From: Halomonas sp.
GTDB taxonomy: Bacteria; Pseudomonadota; Gammaproteobacteria; Pseudomonadales; Halomonadaceae
Length of the DNA stretch: 64,000 nt
Assembly: GCF_017983445.1 (NCBI RefSeq)
Contig: NZ_JAGOBJ010000006.1
Span: forward strand, 181,585-245,584
Reading direction: 5' to 3'
Translations under genes and position numbers: made by a program
Notes under the pieces: generated by a model
Database searches by the model: none
Seen by the model: only the letters and a program-made list of their open reading frames with translations
Told to the model about the DNA's origin: nothing
In this document: positions 27,274-35,058 of the stretch, in pieces
Layout: each line of letters begins with the position of its first letter
Numbering within the stretch: the first letter of the stretch is position 1

Positions 27274-29049
27274 TTACCGGGCAGTCAGGTGGGCATCTTG
27301 TTCCCCAACGGGGGCTGGCAACTGCTGGCGGGGCCTTGCCGGGAAACGCTCTTCATGCTGGCCGTAGCGCAAATAGTGCAGCAGCGGGTTCTGACCGGAA
27401 ACGGCAACGTCTGGGTATTCGCACAGGTAGTAGAGCGTATCGAATTTCTCGCTAGGGTTACGTCCTTCAATGGCGCCAAACTTGAGATAGTGTTCGGCTG
27501 GCTCAATGCCTGATGTGGTTACATCAGGGTATTGCTCGCAGTACCACTGGGCATCGAAGAAGCTGCTTTGCTTGATGGTGGCCACCTGTTGGGGCAGCGC
27601 GCGCTTGAAGGGGCGACTGTAACGGTAGGCGGCGGCGGCATTACGGTGCCCGCTCACGCGCAGCCACTGTGTAACGCTTTCATACTGATGGCAAGTAAGC
27701 TGCTGCTCTTGCTTAAGTACGTTGATGGTTTTCTGACGGTTATCCGCCTGACCTTTATAGTGCTCGACATTTTCGACGTTTTTCGCCAGCTGCTCTTGTG
27801 TTTCGTGCAGCTGTGTAACGATTAGCGATTTTTCAATAGACTCTTGCTCTAACTGCTGGCGGCTTACAGTTGCCTGTTTTTCGGCCTCTTCATACTGTTC
27901 TTGCAGCTTGGTTTGAGCTTGGCCTAATGCTTGAACATGTTTTTGTTTTTCGTCTAAAGCTTTTTTATGGTCTTCCTTCAGCTGGCTTAGCGCTGTTTTA
28001 TGTTCTTCTAGCTTGGCTTCTTGGTTTTTGGTTTTCTTCCTTAGCCAGTTAAGCTTGATCTCTTTTTCTGCGAAATCTACTTGGTGTGCCTGGTTCGCCA
28101 AAATGTTTTCTTCTAGCGCTTCTTGCACCTTCATAAGCTGTTCTAGCAGCGCGGCATTCTCTTTTTCTATATTGTGCGCGTGATCTTGCAGCTTAGCGTG
28201 TGTTTCTTGCTCTTTGTTGAGCTGTGCGCGTAGAGCGTCTTTGGTCTTTTCAGTTTCAAGCAACTGAGCATTTTTTTCAGAAAGTCGTTCCTTTATCTGC
28301 TTCTGGCCGGCCTGTAATTCTTTCAGTTGCTTGCGAAGCTGAATGCTGCTTTGCTGTGAACTGCTGAGTTCTTTTTGAACCGTGTCAGCGTTGGCCTTTA
28401 AAGCCTCCAACTGTTGGTTTTCTTGTTTAAGGTAGTGCAGGCTTTGTTCTACGGCATCAACCGCTGGCAACTGCCACGCGGCTACGTGTGCGCTGCTGGC
28501 TTTAAGGTAGTTGTAGGTTTGCTGTAGCAAGCTGTCTTCTTGGGTAAGCTGATGTGCCATCAAACGGTCAATGGGCGTAGTGCTGGCTAGCGTCAGTTCC
28601 GCCACTAAAGGCACCTGGCTTTCAGGGGTTACGCCGGGCAGGTAGCCCTCAAGCGTTACTTGACGGCGCTTTCGCTTATATAGCTTTAAGATGAGGTCTG
28701 CTTGATAGCTCCATTGCCAAAGCGCCTCTTTAGGGCGGCTTTCCTGTTGAAGGCTAGCGGCTAACCAAGCGCTGGGGTGCGGCCATGCCAATATGCAGGT
28801 GCGCTCGGCATCTTTTTTTAGCCAGCCCTCTAATGCTACTAGCGCTTCTTCCGTAAAATCGGAAAGAAGTAATGATGGATGCCCTTCGCTGGTATGGCTT
28901 TGCTGCCCATTCGCAATATCGCTTAGGGTGACAGCGTTGACAGGCTGCGCTTGTGCTTCTCCCTTTAGCTCATCATGGAATTTTTCTGTTCCGATATATA
29001 CGGCTAAGGACATGGTATGGGCAGCTCCATTCACTTCTTTGGTAGTCAT
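27274..29049 (-). CDS. Coiled-coil protein with C-terminal WYL/PDV modules
   Basis: A 591-residue protein: an N-terminal globular domain (~15-190; AVYIGTEKFHDEL), a long glutamine/glutamate/lysine-rich coiled coil (~190-460) and, from about 490, two copies of the module FDxxWYCxxYPDV ... GIEPAEHYLKFGAIEGR. The same module occurs in the glycosyltransferases at 8145 and 16781. No membrane segment is visible, so a cytoplasmic scaffold that groups glycosyltransferases is a reasonable inference. Start: ATG 29049 has no clear ribosome site; ATG at 29013 (MSLAVYIG) aligns better with the neighbour's start and has GGAG 11 bases upstream. Confidence 0.7.
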   Translation of the reverse strand: MTTKEVNGAAHTMSLAVYIGTEKFHDELKGEAQAQPVNAVTLSDIANGQQSHTSEGHPSLLLSDFTEEALVALEGWLKKDAERTCILAWPHPSAWLAASLQQESRPKEALWQWSYQADLILKLYKRKRRQVTLEGYLPGVTPESQVPLVAELTLASTTPIDRLMAHQLTQEDSLLQQTYNYLKASSAHVAAWQLPAVDAVEQSLHYLKQENQQLEALKANADTVQKELSSSQQSSIQLRKQLKELQAGQKQIKERLSEKNAQLLETEKTKDALRAQLNKEQETHAKLQDHAHNIEKENAALLEQLMKVQEALEENILANQAHQVDFAEKEIKLNWLRKKTKNQEAKLEEHKTALSQLKEDHKKALDEKQKHVQALGQAQTKLQEQYEEAEKQATVSRQQLEQESIEKSLIVTQLHETQEQLAKNVENVEHYKGQADNRQKTINVLKQEQQLTCHQYESVTQWLRVSGHRNAAAAYRYSRPFKRALPQQVATIKQSSFFDAQWYCEQYPDVTTSGIEPAEHYLKFGAIEGRNPSEKFDTLYYLCEYPDVAVSGQNPLLHYLRYGQHEERFPARPRQQLPAPVGEQDAHLTAR

Positions 29050-29058
29050 TGGGTTTAC

Positions 29059-29604
29059 TTAAAATAGGGGCGCATTATTTACGCTAAGCCCTTTCTCATC
29101 TTTAGCGGAAAGGATGGGAGGTTGTTGGTTTATTAGGGGCCATTCAATAGCCAAGGTTGGGTCATCCCAACGTAGCGATACTTCATCACCGGGTGCGTAG
29201 TAGTCAGTGCATTTATACTGAAACTCGGCTTTCTCGCTCATTACGTAAAAGCCGTGCGCAAATCCGGGTGGCACCCATAGAAGCTGCTTGTTCTCTGCAT
29301 TGAGTGTTGCCCCTACCCATTGCCCAAAGGTGGGCGAGTTTTTGCGCATGTCTACTGCTACATCGAACACTTCCCCTTGGGTAACGCGTACTAACTTGCC
29401 CTGGGGCTGCTTATACTGGTAATGCAGGCCACGCAGGATGCCTTGGGCGGATTGGCTATGATTATCCTGCACGAATTGGTAATTTCCGCAATGGGCTTCA
29501 AATTCGTTCTGGCGGAAGGTTTCCATAAAGAAGCCACGTTCGTCACCGAAAACCTTTGGTGTAAGGAGCACGACCTCGGGAATGGCTAGTTTTTCGTAGT
29601 GCAT
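29059..29604 (-). CDS. rfbC: dTDP-4-dehydrorhamnose 3,5-epimerase
   Basis: Third step of dTDP-L-rhamnose synthesis. The 181-residue protein has the RmlC cupin signatures: PKVFGDERGFFMETF, QDNHSQSAQGILRGLHYQ with the catalytic histidine, GEVFDVAVDMRKNSPTFG, WVPPGFAHGFYV and YKCTDYYAPGDE. The open frame extends to 29688, but the added 28 residues are translated heptamer repeat (TIHHSLFTID) and the family start is the ATG at 29604. The usual ribosome-binding region is occupied by the heptamers, and no good Shine-Dalgarno is visible, so translation may be weak or coupled. Confidence 0.95.
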   Translation of the reverse strand: MHYEKLAIPEVVLLTPKVFGDERGFFMETFRQNEFEAHCGNYQFVQDNHSQSAQGILRGLHYQYKQPQGKLVRVTQGEVFDVAVDMRKNSPTFGQWVGATLNAENKQLLWVPPGFAHGFYVMSEKAEFQYKCTDYYAPGDEVSLRWDDPTLAIEWPLINQQPPILSAKDEKGLSVNNAPLF

Positions 29605-29616
29605 GTGTAAACCGTC

Positions 29617-29704
29617 AATGGTGAATAGTGAGTGGTGAATTGTGGGTGGTAGGTACGATGATAGCCATGGGGCCACTCCCCCCTTCACTACTTACTTCTT
29701 ACTC
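29617..29704. repeat. Opposed heptamer runs between rfbA and rfbC
   Basis: GTGAATAGTGAGTGGTGAAT (29620 onward) faces CCACTCCCCCCTTCACTACTTACTTCTTACTC (to about 29704), giving two heptamer runs in opposite orientation that could pair as a hairpin in the rfbA-rfbC message. The outer end reaches into the last codons of rfbA. Confidence 0.75.
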
Positions 29705-30609
29705 TTTAAAAGACGCTGAAGGTATTGGCCGTATTGAGTTTTGGCTAGCGGCTTGGCCAACTCGGCCAGGCATTCATCACTAATCCAGCCGTTTTGCCAG
29801 GCGATTTCTTCCAGGCAGGCGATTTTGAGGCCTTGGCGATGCTCTATGGTTTGTACGTATTGGCTGGCTTCTAGCAGGCTATCGTGGGTGCCGGTATCCA
29901 GCCAGGCGAAGCCTCGGCCCAGGCGTTCTACGTTTAAATCCCCGCGCTTGAGGTAAGCGTTATTGATGCTGGTGATTTCCAGCTCACCCCGCTCAGAAGG
30001 TGTCACCGCTTTAGCGATTTCGACTACGTCGTTGTCGTAGAAGTAGAGGCCTGTTACGGCATAGGCCGATTTGGGCTTTTTGGGCTTCTCTTCAATGGAA
30101 ATTGCCCTGCCCGCCTCGTCAAATTCAACCACGCCAAACCGCTCGGGGTCTTTTACCAGATAACCAAATACAGTTGCACCTTTGGGCTGTGTGCTGGCCC
30201 GTTTAAGCTGGTCAGAGAAGTGCTGGCCGTGAAAGATGTTGTCGCCCAGCACGAGGCAAACGGGGCTTTGACCGATGAACGCTTCGCCTATGATAAATGC
30301 CTGTGCCAGCCCATCGGGGCTTGGCTGTTCGGCGTATTCAAATTGCAGGCCGAAATCTTCACCGCTACCTAACAGATTTTGATATTGAGGTAGGTCTTCT
30401 GGCGTGGAGATAATCAGAATTTCGCGAATGCCGGCTAGCATAAGTACCGAGATCGAATAATAGATCATCGGTTTGTCGTAAACGGGTAGCAGCTGTTTTG
30501 AGACACCCCGAGTAATGGGGTGAAGGCGCGTGCCGGAACCGCCGGCCAGGATGATGCCCTTTCTTTGTGAGGGGTGAGAAGTTAGGGGTGAGGAGTTCAT
30601 ATCAGTCAT
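29692..30609 (-). CDS. rfbA: Glucose-1-phosphate thymidylyltransferase
   Basis: Joins dTTP and glucose 1-phosphate to dTDP-glucose, first step of the rhamnose pathway. Signatures: [67 protein letters not shown], and [16 protein letters not shown]. The body matches the ~290-residue family, but the N terminus is longer: before RKGIILAGG come ~14 residues including SSPLTSHPS, which are heptamer-encoded. Starts at 30609 or 30600 are both possible; either includes the repeat. The gene's original start region thus seems to have been rewritten by the heptamer family. Confidence 0.95.
   Translation of the reverse strand: MTDMNSSPLTSHPSQRKGIILAGGSGTRLHPITRGVSKQLLPVYDKPMIYYSISVLMLAGIREILIISTPEDLPQYQNLLGSGEDFGLQFEYAEQPSPDGLAQAFIIGEAFIGQSPVCLVLGDNIFHGQHFSDQLKRASTQPKGATVFGYLVKDPERFGVVEFDEAGRAISIEEKPKKPKSAYAVTGLYFYDNDVVEIAKAVTPSERGELEITSINNAYLKRGDLNVERLGRGFAWLDTGTHDSLLEASQYVQTIEHRQGLKIACLEEIAWQNGWISDECLAELAKPLAKTQYGQYLQRLLKSKK
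30562..30600. repeat. Heptamer run at the start of rfbA
   Basis: GTGAGGGGTGAGAAGTTAGGGGTGAGGAG lies over the first codons of rfbA with a seven-base rhythm (complement CTCACCC, CTAACTT, CTCACCC). It encodes the extra N-terminal residues of RfbA. Confidence 0.75.
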
Positions 30610-30628
30610 CCGTGAGTACGTCTGTGTA

Positions 30629-30685
30629 CGGTGTTAGGAGTGAGGCGTAAGGACATCGACACCTTACTCATTTACCCTTCACTCT
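30629..30685. repeat. Opposed heptamers between rfbD and rfbA
   Basis: GAGTGAGGCGTAAGG (about 30638-30652) is followed after a nine-base loop by CCTTACTCATTTACCCTTCACTC (30662-30684). GTAAGG pairs with CCTTAC and GAGTGA with TCACTC, so the intergenic RNA can form a hairpin. The gap contains nothing else recognisable. Confidence 0.75.
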
Positions 30686-31600
30686 TCACAATTCACAATA
30701 TTCGCTTAGCGTCAGCGCTAGCTGGCTTTGCCAGTTTGGTAATGTGACACCCAACGCTGCCTCAAGTTTAGCCAGGCTCATGCGTGAATTGAGCGGGCGC
30801 TTTGCAGGTGTTGGGTATTCTAACGTGGGTATGCCAGCGGTGTTCTCGGGTGTGATTGCCAGCGCTTTGTCTGCATTGGCGGCTTGGCTGAAAATCTCAC
30901 AGGCAAAGCCGTGCCAGCTAGTTTCGCCGCGTGGGGCCAGGTGGTAGATGCCTTGTGGTATGTGAATGGTGAATCGTGAGCGGTGAATAGTGAGTGGTGA
31001 ATCGTGAGGTGTAAATGCTAAAGCGGTTACTTGGGCGATTAGGCGGGCGGGTGTGGGCGCGCCTATTTGGTCGTTTACGATGCTTAACGCTTCACGCTCA
31101 TAGCCCAGGCGTAGCATGGTTTTCATAAAGTTATTGCCACGTGCGGCGTATACCCAGCTGGTGCGGAAAATCAGGTGGTCGGCGCCACTTCCCGTTATCG
31201 CGTTATCACCTTCCAGCTTGGTTTGGCCGTAGGTGCTTAGCGGGCCAGTGGGGCTGTCTTCCTGCCAGGGGGTTTCGCCATTACCGGGGTACACGTAATC
31301 ACTTGAGTAGTGCACCAGGGTAATACCGTTTTGAGCGGCGTATTGGGCAAGCTGTGCGGGTAGTTCTGCATTCAGCCGCTTGGCCTGCTCAGGTTCGCTT
31401 TCGGCTTTGTCTACCGCTGTGTAGGCGGCTGCGTTGAGAATTAGTGCGGGCTTGTGCTCAGCAAGATAGGTATCGACGGCTTGAGCGTTGGTTAAATCGA
31501 GTTCCTGGCGTGTAGGGGCCAGGAGGTTACCGAAAATGGCAAATTGGCGTTGAAGCTCAAAACCGACTTGGCCGTTGCCACCGGTGATGAAGATGTTCAT
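30686..31600 (-). CDS. rfbD: dTDP-4-dehydrorhamnose reductase with heptamer-encoded insert
   Basis: Last step of dTDP-L-rhamnose synthesis (NADPH-dependent). Signatures: ITGGNGQVGFEL (nucleotide binding), LNAAAYTAVDKAESEP, the catalytic YSSDYVYPG...YGQTKLEGD, and GTYHLAPRGETSWHGFA-like GIYHLAPRGETSWHG. Between LAFTP and GIYHLAP lie about 20 residues (HDSPLTIHRSRFTIHI) not found in the family; they are coded by GTGAATN heptamers at 30957-31018. The insertion is in frame and at a surface-loop position before the substrate domain. AAGGAT sits five bases before the ATG. Confidence 0.93.
   Translation of the reverse strand: MNIFITGGNGQVGFELQRQFAIFGNLLAPTRQELDLTNAQAVDTYLAEHKPALILNAAAYTAVDKAESEPEQAKRLNAELPAQLAQYAAQNGITLVHYSSDYVYPGNGETPWQEDSPTGPLSTYGQTKLEGDNAITGSGADHLIFRTSWVYAARGNNFMKTMLRLGYEREALSIVNDQIGAPTPARLIAQVTALAFTPHDSPLTIHRSRFTIHIPQGIYHLAPRGETSWHGFACEIFSQAANADKALAITPENTAGIPTLEYPTPAKRPLNSRMSLAKLEAALGVTLPNWQSQLALTLSEYCEL
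30957..31018. repeat. Heptamer run inside rfbD
   Basis: Degenerate GTGAATG/GTGAGNN heptamers, about eight units, within the rfbD reading frame. The coding (minus) strand reads as the stop-free TCACCAN phase. Confidence 0.85.
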
Positions 31601-31639
31601 TGAAAATCCTTTTCGGGTGTTGCGGCCTTAATCGTATTG

Positions 31640-32013
31640 GCGTGCTGGCCTTCGGCAGCGCTAATCGCGCTGCTTTCGCGGGTGCGCTGGCGCTTACCAC
31701 GCGCTACAAAATCTGCTGCGTGCTTTTTTAGCGCGGTGTAACGAGCCTTGAGAGGAACGAAAAAGCGAGGCACCCGCGTAGCATCTGCAGAACTCTTTGC
31801 CGTTGCCTAGGCAACGCTGTGCGTTACTCCCGCGGATGCGCTGGCGCTTACCACGCGCTACAAAATTTGCTGCGTGCTTTTTTGCGCGGCGTAACGAGCC
31901 TTGTGAAGAACGAACAAGCGAGGCACCCGCGTGGCATCCACAGAACTCTTTGCCATGCCTGAGCAACGCTGTGCGTTGCTCCCGCGGGCGCGCTGACATT
32001 TACCACGCGCTAC
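31640..32013. repeat. REP-pair array, ~153-bp period
   Basis: Three right arms ending CCACGCGCTAC at 31707, 31861 and 32013 with two intervening tail segments GAGGCACCCGCG. The period is 154 then 152 bases. The central sequence (AGAACTCTTTGCC, GAGCAACGCTGTGCG) differs from that of the arrays at 2.8 and 54 kb, so this is a separate subfamily sharing only the REP ends. With the surrounding sequence it fills the ~500-base gap between rfbD and the phosphoribosyltransferase remnant. Confidence 0.85.
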
Positions 32014-32100
32014 AGGCGCGGCCATACGTTATGGTTGAATAGCTAGCCGAAGGGCGTAAGTGAGAGATACGTAATCAAAACCAAATAGCCTACTTACCGC

Positions 32101-32849
32101 TCACTGGCGATGCGCGCTTGAATAATTTTTTGATAATAACCGCTTAGTTGTTTCTTTTTCTGCCTTAATGCATCGATTTCGGATCTCGTCAGTGGTTCTA
32201 AAGCCGACGAGATAACTTGCTTCGTTGGCGGTAAGTGCTGAGGTTTGTATTCCGAAAATATCTTTGATTTCATCACCAAAGCGCTCCTCTAATAACTGGA
32301 TATGCTTTTTTACTGCGAGAAAATATGTTGACCGGCCTGCATTCACTAGCAGTATAGACCCAATGACGGTACCACCGTTCATTAACAGGTAGTTGGCAAG
32401 TTCTGCCAATGTACTCCCCATGCTGGTCACGTCATCTACAAGCACGTATTTGCCACCTTGCTTCACAGTACCTTCAAATGAGGGCCTTGAGATTAGCCTT
32501 TCCATAGGGTCGGCACCGGTATGAAACACTTTTTGTAATTGAACAATATCTGTCTCACTGGTGCCCCTAACGCTTCGGCACACAAAAGTGAAAGCATTAA
32601 TGGTATAGCATTATCGCCGGTTGCTTCCTTAGCATAAGGGGAAACAAAAATAGCATCCTCAGGGAGCTCTCCATTGAGTGACGCTAGAAATTCAAGAGCC
32701 AGGTCAACTACAAGTTGTAACGCAGCATCAGGGTCGCCAGCTTTCGCAGCTCTGTAGTCCGGATGCTGCTTTATATCATTATCATCGATAAAACAATGAA
32801 AGTGCTTAGCCCCTTTCGGGAAGGCATATACTCTATCCAATGCCTTCAC
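32101..32849 (-). pseudogene. Phosphoribosyltransferase-like gene split by a frameshift
   Basis: Two overlapping frames together make one protein. The upstream part (32849-about 32556) encodes MKALDRVYAFPKGAKHFHCF...LCAEALGAPV; the downstream part (about 32556-32101) continues ETDIVQLQKVFHTGAD and contains the PRPP-binding motif YVLVDDVTSMGSTLAELA. The join needs one extra base at about 32556 (GTGAG for an expected GTGGAG). The family salvages bases or acts in amidotransfer; the exact role is unknown. Either a real pseudogene or a one-base sequencing error. It lies between rfbB and rfbD, unrelated in function to the pathway. Confidence 0.75.
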
Positions 32850-32907
32850 CTACAGTTCGTAGCCTTGTATGCACAATGTACTTTTTGTATGACGCTATTG
32901 GATCCAT

Positions 32908-34020
32908 CTAAACGTTTTTGCCTAGGCGTTGCCCTTGGTAGCTGCGGTCTTGTACGCGTTTCCACCAGGTTTCGTTGGCTAGATACCACTCAACAGTTTT
33001 ACGTAGGCCGGTCTCAAACGTTTCTTCTGGGGTCCAGCCTAGTTCGCGCTCAATCTTACTGGCATCAATGGCGTAACGCACGTCGTGGCCTGGGCGGTCA
33101 GTGACGAAGGTGATTAGTTTTTTGTAAGTGGTGAATGGTGAATGGTGAATGGTAAGCGATGACTCTTGGGTGTCCTCGTCTGCTTTTAGGGGCACCAGCT
33201 CATCCAGGATTTCACATATGGTTTCCACTACGTGCAAATTCGTTTGCTCGTTGTGGCCGCCGATGTTGTAGGTTTCGCCTACTTGACCTTCGGTGGCTAC
33301 CTTGATGAGTGCGCGGGCGTGGTCTTCTACATAGAGCCAGTCGCGGATCTGCTGACCATCGCCGTACACCGGCAGAGGTTTGCCTGCCAGGGCGTTGAGA
33401 ATCATTAGTGGGATGAGTTTTTCAGGGAAGTGGTACGGGCCGTAATTATTGGAGCAGTTGGTGACCAACGTTGGCAGGCCGTAAGTGCGCTGCCAGGCAC
33501 GGACCAAGTGATCAGAACTAGCTTTGCTGGCGGAATAAGGCGAGCTGGGCGCATAGGGCGTTTGCTCGGTAAACAAGTCCTCCGTACCTTCCAGATCGCC
33601 ATACACCTCATCGGTGCTTATGTGGTGGAAGCGAAAGACAGCACGGCGCTCGCCTTCTAGGCTATTCCAGTAGCTGCGTGCCGCTTCAAGCAATACAGCT
33701 GTACCCACTACGTTAGTTTGAATAAACTCGGCCGGGCCGTCGATGGAGCGGTCTACATGGCTTTCCGCCGCCAAGTGCATCACTACATCAGGCTGGTACT
33801 GTTCAAATAGCCGCTGCATGGCATGCACATCACAAATATCAGCTTGCTCAAAGGTATAGCGATCACTGCCTTCAACCCTGGCCAGTGACTCTAGATTGCC
33901 TGCGTAGGTAAGCTTATCGATATTTACAACGGTGTGCTGAGTGTTACGAATCAACTCACGCACTACGGCAGAGCCAATAAAACCGGCACCGCCAGTAATT
34001 AAAAAGGTTTTAACGTCCAT
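32908..34020 (-). CDS. rfbB: dTDP-glucose 4,6-dehydratase with heptamer-encoded insert
   Basis: Second step of dTDP-rhamnose synthesis. Signatures: [16 protein letters not shown], the [15 protein letters not shown] motif, [11 protein letters not shown], the catalytic [15 protein letters not shown] and [15 protein letters not shown]. The 370-residue length exceeds the norm slightly because of about ten residues ([13 protein letters not shown]) inserted between DELVPLKAD and [14 protein letters not shown]. They are coded by GTGAATG heptamers at 33124-33158. The catalytic core is untouched, so the enzyme is probably active. Confidence 0.95.
   Translation of the reverse strand: MDVKTFLITGGAGFIGSAVVRELIRNTQHTVVNIDKLTYAGNLESLARVEGSDRYTFEQADICDVHAMQRLFEQYQPDVVMHLAAESHVDRSIDGPAEFIQTNVVGTAVLLEAARSYWNSLEGERRAVFRFHHISTDEVYGDLEGTEDLFTEQTPYAPSSPYSASKASSDHLVRAWQRTYGLPTLVTNCSNNYGPYHFPEKLIPLMILNALAGKPLPVYGDGQQIRDWLYVEDHARALIKVATEGQVGETYNIGGHNEQTNLHVVETICEILDELVPLKADEDTQESSLTIHHSPFTTYKKLITFVTDRPGHDVRYAIDASKIERELGWTPEETFETGLRKTVEWYLANETWWKRVQDRSYQGQRLGKNV
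33124..33158. repeat. Heptamer run inside rfbB
   Basis: GTAAGTG GTGAATG GTGAATG GTGAATG GTAAGCG: about five seven-base units within the rfbB frame, coding-strand phase CCATTCA. Confidence 0.9.
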
Positions 34021-34069
34021 ATTTTTTATCTACTTAATGCTAACTTACTAGCGGCGTTTGGTTTATGGC

Positions 34070-34984
34070 TTACGCTGACTTCTGCTTTTCGTTGCGCTGT
34101 TTTTCTTCCAATGCTTCAAGGTGCAGGCGGACTTCTTTAGCCGTTTTACCCGCCGTATTAACTTCCTGCTTGGCGGCCTTGACCTGCTCTTCAGGAGCGC
34201 CCTCTTCTACCAGGTCTTTTAACGTCTCTTGAGCGCCTTTCAGAATCTGGTGGCATTCAGCCAGGTAGCGTCTTGCACCAATCACATCGTTGGGTAAATC
34301 ACTTTCACCGGCTTTTTTCTTGGCATCGACATCAGCGTGGTAGGCCGCGATGGCTTCGTTTATATCGTCATACCAAAAGGCACTGCCGCCTTTGAGGTAT
34401 AAACCGGCTTGGCAAAGATCTTTCAGAATGCCTTCCGAGTGTGAAACCATAATCAACGATGCTTGACCTACCTTTGATTTGAAGAGCGCTTTGGCTTTTT
34501 CTTTAAAGGCTCTGTCACCTACAGCCGTTGCTTCATCCGAAATGTACACTTCAAAATCAAACGCGAGCGAAAGCCCAAACGAAATACGCGATTTCATGCC
34601 TGAAGAGTAAGTGCGTATTGGCTCATCAAACGCTTGGCCTATTTCGGCGAAGTCTTCCACAAAATTAATAACACGCTGGACTTCTTTAGGGCTACTGCCT
34701 TGTACGCGGGCTACAAACTTGGCGTTTTGGCGACCGGTCATATTATTTTGCATGCCGCCGGAAAGGCCGATTGGCCAGGAAACTCGGCTATGGCGGATAA
34801 CTTCACCACGTTCAGGTGAGTCCATGCCCGCAATCAGGCGTAAAAGCGTTGATTTACCCGCACCGTTGGCACCTATCAAGCCTACCCCTACTCCGGTGGG
34901 AATAGTGACGTTGATATCTTTAAGTACCCAATCGCTGCCATGATGATTGTGGTAGCGCTTGTAGAGGTTCTTGATTTCGATCAT
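34070..34984 (-). CDS. Capsule-export ABC transporter ATPase (KpsT/BexA/Wzt-like)
   Basis: Energises export of a finished glycan across the inner membrane with the KpsM-like permease. Seen: Walker A GANGAGKST (~39-47), the signature YSSGMKSRISFG, Walker B VYISDEATAVGD, switch histidine in MVSHSEG. Nucleotide-binding domain ends near residue 215. The remaining ~90 residues are a charged coiled-coil tail (EEQVKAAKQEVNTAGKTAKE) longer than in KpsT, and lacking the beta-sandwich glycan-binding domain of Wzt. Upstream of the ATG no strong ribosome site is seen; instead a hairpin of inverted heptamers occupies the leader. Confidence 0.9.
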   Translation of the reverse strand: MIEIKNLYKRYHNHHGSDWVLKDINVTIPTGVGVGLIGANGAGKSTLLRLIAGMDSPERGEVIRHSRVSWPIGLSGGMQNNMTGRQNAKFVARVQGSSPKEVQRVINFVEDFAEIGQAFDEPIRTYSSGMKSRISFGLSLAFDFEVYISDEATAVGDRAFKEKAKALFKSKVGQASLIMVSHSEGILKDLCQAGLYLKGGSAFWYDDINEAIAAYHADVDAKKKAGESDLPNDVIGARRYLAECHQILKGAQETLKDLVEEGAPEEQVKAAKQEVNTAGKTAKEVRLHLEALEEKQRNEKQKSA

Positions 34985-34994
34985 GGGTTTTGAT

Positions 34995-35055
34995 TCGTGA
35001 GGTGTAAGGGGTGAAGAGTGAGGCGTGATAACTCCTCCTCACTCCTTACGCTTCA
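34995..35055. repeat. Inverted heptamer pair forming a hairpin
   Basis: GTAAGG (35004-35009) and AGTGAGG (35017-35023) face CCTCACT (35037-35043) and CCTTAC (35044-35049). All 13 bases pair, with one seven-base bulge and a 13-base loop. It lies in the message just before the transporter ATPase gene and just after the MBL-hydrolase gene. Confidence 0.85.
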
Positions 35056-35058
35056 GTC

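Noticed and set aside
32094-32279. Separate 61-residue gene overlapping the end of the phosphoribosyltransferase remnant
   Set aside because: It is another frame of the same stretch; the downstream frame of the remnant already explains the sequence and matches the family.
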